DNA of 64,000 nucleotides from Candidatus Kirkpatrickella diaphorinae (GTDB lineage: Bacteria; Pseudomonadota; Alphaproteobacteria; Acetobacterales; Acetobacteraceae), in the NCBI RefSeq assembly GCF_025736875.1, contig NZ_CP107052.1:608001-672000 (forward strand), given 5' to 3'. The translations under genes were made by a program, and so were the position numbers. Numbering within the stretch: position 1 is the first letter of the stretch; the number at the start of each line of letters is the position of its first letter. The notes beneath the pieces were generated by a model. It was not told the DNA's origin, did not search any database, and worked only from the letters and a program-made list of their open reading frames with translations. Of this stretch, positions 27,418-34,442 are shown piece after piece.

Positions 27418-27755
27418 AACCCCATCCTCCCGAATATCAAGCCGGATTCATCAAATCGCGTCAGAGTCACGACGCTGATGGCCCCGGGGCGGCTGTCGAT
27501 AAACGGTATCCGCCCTTCCACCCAATGCACATCAGAAGGCCATGTCGGTTCACACCCGCCATAGACAGGTTGCTGAATGACGAGCGTCATGGACTGGCGT
27601 TCTGCCGGATGGCCTTTTTCGATGGTGAGGGCGACATTCCCGGACAGGACCAGGCAGTAAACAATGTCGCCGTATAGCGCTTGCGGCAGATTTTGCGGAC
27701 CCGACACGTTAAGGCGTGTCTTGACCGGCACGCCGTAACCGGGATTAGACGCCAT
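27414..27755 (-). CDS. Small phage tail-associated protein
   Basis: A 113-residue protein of no assigned function. Its middle and end (SMTLVIQQPVYGGCEPTWP, then VHWVEGRIPFIDSRPGAISVVTLTRFD) resemble the beta-rich distal module seen in many phage tail and tail-fibre proteins, in which a W-G-x-P step and a GAxD-type strand recur. It overlaps the fibre gene by 11 bases and the CotH-like gene by 4, with a GGAGG site inside the fibre's last codons. This tight packing is typical of phage operons. It may be a fibre partner or chaperone. Confidence 0.6.
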   Translation of the reverse strand: MASNPGYGVPVKTRLNVSGPQNLPQALYGDIVYCLVLSGNVALTIEKGHPAERQSMTLVIQQPVYGGCEPTWPSDVHWVEGRIPFIDSRPGAISVVTLTRFDESGLIFGRMGF

Positions 27756-29097
27756 GAGCCGCCTCCAACGCTGCGAGGCGCTTTTCCAAATCGGCCTGTT
27801 TCTGCTCCACAGCTTCCCGTTTCAGGCGCTCGCACACGCTCAGGAGCATTTGCAGCTCGGCGTAAATAAGCGCCTGCATCCAGATCGGCTGCCCATTTTC
27901 ATCCAGGACAGGTCGGGTTTCATAACGATATTTCTGTACCGGGGGGGTGAAGGATTTCTTCTCACCCGTCTCCGGATTGACCGTCAGTTCCTGCGCCTGC
28001 ATTTCTTCCGGGATTTGTACTTGCTCGTAACGCTGTTGCTGACTCCAGAGCGCCCAGTCCGCTGGGTCGAGACCCGCATGGAGCATGGCGGCTTCAACAT
28101 CCTGGGCAACAACGCCGACATGGAGAGGGGCTTCCCGCGCTCCTTCAGTCATATCGGCTTTGTAACGGAAAAGCTTCGGGTGCAGAGCATCGTAAAAGGC
28201 CAGCAACTTGTCCCGATAGCTGGCATCAAGGTCGAGCAGATCTTCAATGACGCGCTTGACCTTGATATCCGACGTCATCTGCACATTGCCGGACAGATAG
28301 AGATTCCTGAAGCGGTTATCTGCCGTTCCCAGATCGGTAAAATCATTCGTGTCCGGTCCGAGCATGCTGCCGCGGAAGCTCAACGTGCCATCTGTCGCCT
28401 GCCCGGAGCCGCCACGCGCCACCCATCCCACATCGACGGATTTCGCGTGCGTGACATCATTATTCCAGATGAAGGATGTCGGCGCGCAGAAGTAGTTAAG
28501 ATATTGCCAACTGCCGGAATCCGGCCTGCCGATCCAGACAGAAGCTGACGTTTTCGGTTTACCGAAATGAGCGTATCCCCAGCCGGAATAGAGCGCCGCG
28601 CCCCATGCATCCGTGTCGAGCGAGGTTGTGTATGTCTCTATATCGTAAAACCAGTGCCCCCCGACGCCGGAAGGCTTGATGTTGATATGAGACGTGCCGG
28701 CGCGCCCGGATGGGTCATTCCAGGTCTGCTGATAACCCTGGCCGATAATCGGCCGCGTAAAACGGCCCGTCGCGCCCTGGACCATGCCTTTCACCATCCC
28801 GGGCACCGCATCATGGTCCGGGATGTAAACGTCGGAAGATTTAAGGGCCCTGTCGACTTCCTCTAACGCTGACCCGGCAGCTTCCATCGCGTCATAGGCA
28901 TTGGTGGCGGCATTCTGCGCCTTCTCCTGTGTTTCAGCGGCGAGCTGAGTCATGGAGGCGACGGCGCTGGCCAGCCCGTCAATGTTCTTCACGACATCCG
29001 CCATGGTTGAACGCGTACGGCCGCCATCTCCGGACACAGTATATTCATCAAGGACGAGGCCCTCAGGAGCACAGATATTTGAGTCGGAATTGGACAT
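27745..29097 (-). CDS. Phage tail fibre/spike with C-terminal S74 intramolecular chaperone
   Basis: A 450-residue fibre protein. The N-terminus (about 30-90) is coiled-coil (MADVVKNIDGLASAVASM onward), the middle is beta-rich with many glycine and tryptophan residues, and the C-terminus is a peptidase S74-type chaperone: TSDIKVKRVIEDL with the self-cleavage Ser-Asp at 276-277, HPKLFRY (306-312) and HVGVVAQDVE (326-335), ending in a coiled coil. Such chaperones trimerise the fibre and then cut themselves off. It has a GAGGT site. The fibre likely contacts a cell surface. Confidence 0.85.
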   Translation of the reverse strand: MSNSDSNICAPEGLVLDEYTVSGDGGRTRSTMADVVKNIDGLASAVASMTQLAAETQEKAQNAATNAYDAMEAAGSALEEVDRALKSSDVYIPDHDAVPGMVKGMVQGATGRFTRPIIGQGYQQTWNDPSGRAGTSHINIKPSGVGGHWFYDIETYTTSLDTDAWGAALYSGWGYAHFGKPKTSASVWIGRPDSGSWQYLNYFCAPTSFIWNNDVTHAKSVDVGWVARGGSGQATDGTLSFRGSMLGPDTNDFTDLGTADNRFRNLYLSGNVQMTSDIKVKRVIEDLLDLDASYRDKLLAFYDALHPKLFRYKADMTEGAREAPLHVGVVAQDVEAAMLHAGLDPADWALWSQQQRYEQVQIPEEMQAQELTVNPETGEKKSFTPPVQKYRYETRPVLDENGQPIWMQALIYAELQMLLSVCERLKREAVEQKQADLEKRLAALEAAHGV

Positions 29098-29107
29098 GAT
29101 TTACCTC

Positions 29108-29242
29108 TCACGGCTTTTGAATCGCCGAATTTCTTGCTTGTTTTTGTGAAGAGCTTCTCAAAGCGGTCACTGCGTCAAAATCGCGCAGTCCGGCCGCTAT
29201 CCACGATAAAATGGCGCCAACGCGCGGAAAGGCTTCCGTCAC
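29108..29242 (-). CDS. Possible 44-residue small ORF between tail tube and fibre genes
   Basis: An open frame starting GTG at 29242 fills most of the 177-bp gap and ends at the TGA that overlaps the fibre gene's Shine-Dalgarno. The product (MTEAFPRVGAILSWIAAGLR at its start) has a short hydrophobic helix and a basic tail. There is no clear ribosome site before the GTG. In phage tails, small chaperone genes sit behind the tube gene, but no similarity is recognised, so this is weakly supported. Confidence 0.25.
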   Translation of the reverse strand: MTEAFPRVGAILSWIAAGLRDFDAVTALRSSSQKQARNSAIQKP

Positions 29243-29274
29243 GGGCGAATGTCGCGGACGAAACCTGATATCGC

Positions 29275-30522
29275 CTATCCGATACGGTGCACGGCGATGG
29301 TGCCGCCGCCAGGATAGGGGTGCGCGGTGAAGGGCAGGCGCAAGATCATTGTCTTGTTTTTTTGATCAATCGGCGCTGTAAAATTGAAGAGCTGCGCATT
29401 GAGCAATATGAACTGGTAGCCCTTGCCTTGATCATCCACAATGCTGAAGGATATCTGCACTTTCCTGCCGGATTGCCAAAGTTGGATGAGCGCGTCATTG
29501 CGGAAATAAATCTGCGCTTCCAGCGTGACCTTCAATGCGCCAAACTGGATGCCCGCGGCGCCCATCCCGCCGAGTGCCTGATCCTGCGCGGCGCCATTTC
29601 GGGTAAGGGTGAGGGTCGCGGATTGGACGGCGCCATCATATGACGTCCCGTCAATGAAAAAGGCGCTGAAATTCCCGGCCTCCATGATGCGTGTCGTCGT
29701 GGCGGCCGCGACATATTCCAGGTTCGACACGTCTGTCAGCTCAAGATTCGCCCCGATAAAATCCATCTGAATTGTCGGCGTTTGCTGCGCCTGAAAGTTC
29801 AGCTGGATTTGCGAGACCATATTGCCGGTAAATAAATGATGGCGATCCGAGATTGTTTTGCGCAGGGCGAAGGTTTTCCCGACTGAACCATTCACAATTC
29901 CGACAGGGGTGTAAGTAAATCCCTGCGGACAGATAATCCTTTCCGTGATCGCCCGATCCGGGAAAAACTGCTTGAAATATGCCTCACCCGCCTGGCGTGA
30001 AAATGACAGCGTGTCGGTTGACGATCCGTGTTTCCCGATAATTCTGGTCGTGTAGGGCAGGATGAGTGTCAACTCGCCGAGAGCAATTTTGACCAGCCCG
30101 TTAACAGGCCAGTCCGACATGACGGAATAATTCTCATATGTCGAAAATTCGAAAGCCTCGTACGTCAATAACAGTGCCGGGAGATGGGCATCATCCGTCG
30201 CCTGGTAGGTCGTGCCTTCCGACCACTCTATCCCCATGATGGCTGCAATGAAATCATCATAGGTTTCATTGGACAGCAAACCGGAAATTGATCCACTTGT
30301 GCTTCGACCGGTGAGAACGGTCTCGGCCTCCTCCGGTATGGCGTTGATTTCATCAGGTGTCGCAGTGATGTCCTGCACGGCGAGTGTTTCACCAGCGTGG
30401 CGCAGGCGTCTGAAACCGTCTGAAGGGGCGACACCGAAACGGATTTCCTGCGCATAATCGAGTTGAGTGAGATTTGTCTGTTCACCCGCCGCGTAACCGG
30501 ATGTCGGGCCAGTGATTGCCAT
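29275..30522 (-). CDS. Phage tail tube protein
   Basis: A 415-residue protein of the phage tail tube type found in long flexible-tailed phages. It begins with the characteristic stretch in which a conserved aromatic start leads to FGVAPSDGFRRLRHAGETL, then a spacer with EINAIPEEAETVLTGRSTSGSISGLLSNETYDDFIAAIMG. The rest is beta-rich. In virions such subunits stack as hexamer rings around the DNA channel. A good AAGGA site precedes the ATG. Normally tail chaperones and a tape measure gene follow; here the fibre gene follows almost at once. Confidence 0.75.
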   Translation of the reverse strand: MAITGPTSGYAAGEQTNLTQLDYAQEIRFGVAPSDGFRRLRHAGETLAVQDITATPDEINAIPEEAETVLTGRSTSGSISGLLSNETYDDFIAAIMGIEWSEGTTYQATDDAHLPALLLTYEAFEFSTYENYSVMSDWPVNGLVKIALGELTLILPYTTRIIGKHGSSTDTLSFSRQAGEAYFKQFFPDRAITERIICPQGFTYTPVGIVNGSVGKTFALRKTISDRHHLFTGNMVSQIQLNFQAQQTPTIQMDFIGANLELTDVSNLEYVAAATTTRIMEAGNFSAFFIDGTSYDGAVQSATLTLTRNGAAQDQALGGMGAAGIQFGALKVTLEAQIYFRNDALIQLWQSGRKVQISFSIVDDQGKGYQFILLNAQLFNFTAPIDQKNKTMILRLPFTAHPYPGGGTIAVHRIG

Positions 30523-31371
30523 TATTATTTTCCTTTTTGAAAAGACCGGAATTTTTTAGTTGCCGTGATTTGTCTGGGAGGCGGGCACGATGCGGGCGCC
30601 GGGAAAAGCTTCGCCTGCCGGTCAGACGGGCGTCATGGATTGCGTGCTAAACGGCTTCCGCCGCGCGCGACTCATGATTTCGATAAGCATAGGGGCTTGG
30701 ACGGCTCTACGAAATTCGGAAGCGCCGATTGGACTGGTTGACGTCAGACACTGTCAGGACGCATTTGCGACGTCGAAACCTGACATTTTCCCGACATTTC
30801 CCATCGGGAGTGCAAGCCATTTGGCCATTCTTGGAGTGGCCTTAGCTGGATTGACTTTGGCATTAAAGTGATGGCCCTTGCGGAAGCACGATGGCCTCAG
30901 CCGGTGACGGGCGCTTTTTCATTCGGGATCCTGGCGCGCAGAACCGGTTGATACCGGGATGGCGTCAAGATTTCGAAATAAACGGCTTATCAGGATGATT
31001 TACGGACGCTGAAACGGTAAAATCCGCCTCGGCAGGGGCCTTAACTGTGGTATTTAAGGGGCAGGCCTATCTTGTCATAGAGTACTTCGAAGTCGGGCCA
31101 ACGTCAACTCTTCTCATGTCACGATAGTCGTCTTGACGCCTTACCCGGATGATTGCCGCAGACAAACAGCAATTCCACGAAACAAACGCGCGTCTGAGGC
31201 ACGGTGGAGTTTCAAGAGGGAATGGCTCAACCAATCGCATGTATTGCCGTTGGATAGAGGGAATCCAGAATCGCGCTCCTGTCCTGCCTGCAAATGCTTC
31301 AGCCGACGGCTATTCATTTTTGTCGTTACAAAAAAGATTGACTCCTGATTATAATGTAGCTACATAAAATA
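30523..31371. other. 849-bp gene-poor stretch between tail genes and brnTA
   Basis: No convincing gene is seen. Short open frames exist on both strands (for example 30590-30871 on plus), but none has a recognisable domain with a good ribosome site. Around 31012-31128 an open stretch reads VVFKGQAYLVIEYFEV, and minus-strand frames near 30990-30900 read VYFEILTPSRYQPVLRARIP; both look like decayed coding pieces rather than genes. The right end holds the brnTA promoter. Confidence 0.5.
31338..31366 (+). promoter_or_regulatory. brnTA promoter with palindromic operator
   Basis: TTGACT (31338-31343) and TACATA (31361-31366) are 17 bases apart. The perfect 12-bp palindrome ATGTAGCTACAT (31354-31365) overlaps the -10 element. 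BrnA antitoxins are ribbon-helix-helix repressors that act on such operators, so autoregulation is likely. Transcription would start at or next to the brnT ATG, giving a leaderless mRNA. A TATAAT at 31350 is an alternative -10. Confidence 0.55.
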
Positions 31372-31644
31372 ATGCGCATCACATTCGATCCCGCGAAGCG
31401 AGAGAAGACCTTGAGCGAACGAGGCCTCGATTTCCGTGATGCCGCGTCGGTGTTCTCGGGGCGGACTGCGACCGTCGAAGATACGCGTTTTGATTATGAC
31501 AAGCCTCGCTTCATCACCGCCGGGCATTTGTCAGGACGTCTTGTTGTGATCGTATGGACACCAAGGGGTCAATCGCGGCGCATTATTTCAATGAGGTATG
31601 CACATGAGAAAGAAACAAAGCTCTGGTCAGCCCGAATTGCGTGA
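31372..31644 (+). CDS. brnT: BrnT ribonuclease toxin
   Basis: BrnT is a RelE-like ribonuclease toxin of type II systems. The 90-residue protein shows the family pattern: MRITFDPAKREKTLSERGLDF, DAASVFSGRTATVEDTRFDY, then VVIVWTPRGQSRRIISMRYAHEKE, where the C-terminal strand carries the RIISMRxA catalytic arginine. No Shine-Dalgarno precedes the ATG, in line with a leaderless message. It overlaps brnA by about 40 bases, so the pair is co-expressed. Confidence 0.92.
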   Translation: MRITFDPAKREKTLSERGLDFRDAASVFSGRTATVEDTRFDYDKPRFITAGHLSGRLVVIVWTPRGQSRRIISMRYAHEKETKLWSARIA

Positions 31645-31861
31645 CCCGGACGATGCGCCCGAACTCACGGACGCATTTTTCGACGCCGCGACCATTCGCG
31701 AAGGGTCCCGCATCGTCCGCCGCGGCCGCCCGCGTAAGGAGACAACGAAAACTCAGGTCACGTTGCGCCTGGATGCAGACATCGTCGAGACCTATCGCCA
31801 GCAAGGCCCGGGCTGGCAGTCACGCATCAACGCCGCACTGCGCGCGACGCTTGGGCGTTGA
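31604..31861 (+). CDS. brnA: BrnA antitoxin
   Basis: BrnA neutralises BrnT and represses the operon. The 85-residue protein has a polar N-terminal half, which binds toxin, and a C-terminal ribbon-helix-helix domain (TQVTLRLDADIVETYRQQGPGWQSRINAALR). The ATG at 31604 is preferred because the GAGGT site lies 6 bases before it; the ATG at 31598 touches that site. The plus strand after the gene shows no terminator. Confidence 0.9.
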   Translation: MRKKQSSGQPELRDPDDAPELTDAFFDAATIREGSRIVRRGRPRKETTKTQVTLRLDADIVETYRQQGPGWQSRINAALRATLGR

Positions 31862-32034
31862 GCGGGACGGAGGACAGATCGATCTCTTGGAAGGTGGCGC
31901 GATGAAACGATCGCGTTAGAAGCAATACGCTTACGCACAATCGAGGCGCTTGAGGCTTCTTATATAGCTGAGCGACTAAAATCCATATTTCTAAACGTCG
32001 GTATTCAAAGGGCCGGATCCTTAGGCTTGACAAA

Positions 32035-33135
32035 TCAAACGACAGTCAGGTGTCGCTTACTTTTTTCGGGGGCCGCAATCTTACCGACCAATCCGAACAC
32101 AAGCTTTTCGACCTCGTCGTGAGGCATATTGAGGTGTCTAGCTAAATCTTCCTTCGTCATCTTTCTGGACCACATATCTTTCAAAACTTTGTCCCAGACC
32201 ACGGATGTCTCTCTTTCGATGCCTTCGGCCTCGGAGGTTCGATACCCAGATCGACTTAAATCAATACATAGCGTCCGATACTGCCAATCGCTGAGCATTT
32301 TTAATCGATGAAGTCGGCGTGTTAGAGCCATAGCAGAGACTTTCCAACGTTTTTTCGCGTCAATGATGCGTCGCGCGTTGATGAAATTCCGTGGGATCAC
32401 CGCTTTGACATCGTGCTCCGGCATTAAAAACGCAGATGCGAAACGGTCGGCGTCAATTTCTTCCGACTCACTACCATTGTTGGACTTCGATCTTCCCGAC
32501 TTAGGAAGATCACCATGTTTGTGCAGAACCAAATGCCCTAATTCGTGACCACAATCGAAAATGCTGCGTTCTGGAGTTTTGAACGTGTTGAGAAAAATGA
32601 ACGGTCTTTCGTTACGCCAGAAGGAAAACGCGTCGATCGACTTGTTTTTTTCCTCAAGCGACAAAATGCGAACGCCTTTTGATTCGAGTAGTCGGAGAAC
32701 ATTACCAATGGGTCGATCACCCAAAGCCCACTCTTGCCTTAAGTGGCTTGCAGCGGTCTCCGCGTCTCCGATAAGTCTGAGATCAGGAAGGGATGGTTTT
32801 GGCAAATAATATTCTTGCTCAAGCCAATCATAAATCTCCAATCCAAGCGATCCTGCCCAAAGTGCGGCATTGCGTTGCGCAGCGTTCATTTTTTTCATGC
32901 TGCGAAAGCTAACAATATCTGTTTGGAGCTGCTCCGGCGCTTCTTTGAAGAAAAAAGCTTCTGGGTAATTCAAAGTTTGAGCAAGGCGAGCCAAAGTGTC
33001 TGACGACGGAGATTCAGTTGGGCCACTTTCCAAGCGCGAAATCGTGACCGCATTGATGCCGCTCAGCTCAGACAATTGGCGACCGGTCAAGCCGCGGCGT
33101 TCGCGAGCAAGGGTCAATCGCTTACGGCAAAACAT
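32035..33135 (-). CDS. XRE-family regulator with ImmA/IrrE metallopeptidase domain
   Basis: A 366-residue fusion of an N-terminal XRE helix-turn-helix (about 5-58: GLTGRQLSELSGINAVTISRLE) and an ImmA/IrrE zinc peptidase domain with HELGH at 197-201 and the third-ligand region EEIDADRFASAFLMP at 225-239. Relatives cleave phage-type or stress repressors to switch on genes. The gene begins directly after the upstream unknown gene (2-bp gap), so they form one operon. Its sequence is clearly more AT-rich than the core genes, pointing to transfer. Confidence 0.88.
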   Translation of the reverse strand: MFCRKRLTLARERRGLTGRQLSELSGINAVTISRLESGPTESPSSDTLARLAQTLNYPEAFFFKEAPEQLQTDIVSFRSMKKMNAAQRNAALWAGSLGLEIYDWLEQEYYLPKPSLPDLRLIGDAETAASHLRQEWALGDRPIGNVLRLLESKGVRILSLEEKNKSIDAFSFWRNERPFIFLNTFKTPERSIFDCGHELGHLVLHKHGDLPKSGRSKSNNGSESEEIDADRFASAFLMPEHDVKAVIPRNFINARRIIDAKKRWKVSAMALTRRLHRLKMLSDWQYRTLCIDLSRSGYRTSEAEGIERETSVVWDKVLKDMWSRKMTKEDLARHLNMPHDEVEKLVFGLVGKIAAPEKSKRHLTVV

Positions 33136-33137
33136 GA

Positions 33138-33783
33138 TTAGTTTTCCCGGCGGGATACCTCGATATCAAAATCGTCCAGCGGAGATTCATCTCGTCTCTC
33201 AAAATCAAAATTCTCTGTGTCAATATCTGAGCCGTCGCTGACGAAGATGCGCTTTGCCATCGAGATATACGATCCTGCCTTTAAGACTGGAAGAGAAACT
33301 TCGACAGCTCCTTTCCTGTCAACCATAATGAAATAGACCGGCTTTCGTTTCTCAGCTTTTGGCTGGTAAAGCGGTAATTCGATACCGACTTTTGTAAAAA
33401 AAATTTAACTCACAAAGCGTTTCGGAAGCTGGACCCTTCCTTGAAATTGGTTGAGGACATATGTACCGATTACAAGCTTGGGTGACACTATGATATCCGA
33501 CCCTAATACCCGACTCCACGTGGATGATGGTTTCAATTCCCCTCTTACGATCAGGAATCCAACCTAAAACGCAGTAAATCTCGCGAGCCGTTTCAATCCC
33601 GGTATTGTAAGCGTTCACGCCCGGTGCGGTCCGAGGAGCCAAAGGGCTCGTGTTTAGATAGTGACCATACGATCTATCTCGAATGGCGAGGACACCCTCT
33701 TTTGTCAAATGAATCTCACGAAGTGCTCGTTCGACGTCGTCGGGATCATCTATGATAACTTGCTCGCGCACCTCCTTGAACAT
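33138..33783 (-). pseudogene. Unknown gene, frameshifted in an A8 run, upstream of the XRE-ImmA gene
   Basis: Two adjacent minus-strand frames (33783-33352 and about 33405-33138) join into one protein of roughly 214 residues if one base is gained or lost in the A8 run at 33396-33403. Across the joint the product reads CELNFF, then TKVGIELPLYQPKAEKRKPV, running on without a stop to FDFERRDESPLDDFDIEVS. The N-terminal half begins MFKEVREQVIIDDPDDVERA. No domain is recognised. The ATG has an AAGGTGG site. The break could be a real mutation, transcriptional slippage at the homopolymer, or a sequencing error. Confidence 0.65.
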
Positions 33784-33810
33784 CGATTCCCACCTTGCTT
33801 ATATTTCATC

Positions 33811-33822
33811 CCACAATTGTGG
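33811..33822. promoter_or_regulatory. Palindromic operator upstream of the unknown/XRE-ImmA operon
   Basis: CCACAATTGTGG is a perfect 12-bp palindrome 27 bases upstream of the operon's first ATG, just upstream of a TATAAG -10-like element on the minus strand. XRE regulators commonly repress their own operon through such a site, so the XRE domain encoded next door is the natural ligand. Confidence 0.55.
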
Positions 33823-34106
33823 TCTGAAAAATTAGTGCTGTCAAGTTACGGCAATGAGCTCAAAGCAATTTCGATCTAAGACACTTTGATGCACCCATGA
33901 GCGCTGCCAAGGTAGGCAATCTGAGCGCCATCACGTTGGCGGCCCAGATGACTCTTCACATGGCCCGGTCATTTTATGACCGCAATTGCTCCCGCCGTCG
34001 CAATGTGCCGAAGGTTGAAGAAAGCATCAAGGGTGGGGCGCGCCGCGTTGCTGAGAGGCCTTGCTTGGGAGAGATCCGCTCTTACGGCGTTTTGATGTGA
34101 CAAAAT

Positions 34107-34142
34107 AAAACTGTAAAACAGCGCACCCAAAACTGTAAAACA
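34107..34142. repeat. Two 14-bp direct repeats, 22-bp spacing
   Basis: AAAACTGTAAAACA occurs at 34107-34120 and again at 34129-34142, identical, with an 8-bp GC-rich spacer. The 22-bp period is about two helical turns, so a dimeric or tandem protein could bind one face. It lies about 40 bp from the 3' end of tRNA-Cys. Confidence 0.7.
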
Positions 34143-34183
34143 ATTTCCTAAAGTGCTGAAAAACCCGCATTTTTTATGCAAGG

Positions 34184-34257
34184 TGGAGGTCCGGGCGGGA
34201 ATCGAACCCACATTGACGGATTTGCAGTCCGCTACATAGCCATTCTGCCACCGGACC
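34184..34257 (-). tRNA. tRNA-Cys (anticodon GCA)
   Basis: A 74-base cloverleaf on the minus strand with the 7-bp acceptor pair GGTCCGG/CCGGACC, U73 discriminator (the cysteine identity base), encoded CCA, the anticodon loop CTGCAAA giving GCA, and a T-arm with GGTTCGATTCC. The D-arm and variable loop match other bacterial tRNA-Cys genes (GGCTATGTAGCGGA). Confidence 0.97.
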
Positions 34258-34271
34258 TCGGCTGTGGCGCC

Positions 34272-34301
34272 TATATCTCTTTATCTCCCGTCACACGTCA
34301 A
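34272..34301 (-). promoter_or_regulatory. Likely tRNA-Cys promoter
   Basis: On the minus strand TTGACG (34301-34296) is followed after 18 bases by GATATA (34277-34272), which ends 14 bases before the tRNA. The -35 is strong, the -10 only fair. Confidence 0.4.
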
Positions 34302-34442
34302 GGGCAAAACGCGTTGATCGTGGTAGGGGGCGCCTTTTTCGTTTTCCTAATGTTGCGGGCGTAGTATGGTCCCTGTCTCGCTATGGTGGGTTGCTTTGTA
34401 GCGGGTTATGCTGGGTGACGGACATAGGGGCACGACAGGATC

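Larger units (their letters stand above)
33784..34183. other. 400-bp gap between the XRE-ImmA operon and tRNA-Cys
   Basis: The left end is the promoter region of the unknown/XRE-ImmA operon with a palindromic operator. The right end carries a 14-bp direct repeat and an AT-rich tract next to the 3' end of tRNA-Cys. The middle has no supported gene; the plus-strand frame at 33897-34100 has no recognisable content. Confidence 0.6.

Noticed and set aside
30590-30871. 93-codon plus-strand frame
   Set aside because: No recognisable domain, no good ribosome site, and composition unlike coding neighbours.
24788-34183. An intact prophage
   Set aside because: Only late-tail and lysis-type genes are present. 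No integrase, terminase, portal, capsid or tape measure gene is seen, and no attachment-site repeat could be found.
34184-34257. tRNA-Cys 3' end as the attachment site of the accessory region
   Set aside because: No second copy of the tRNA 3' end was found at the other side of the region near 24.6-24.8 kb, and no integrase lies next to it.
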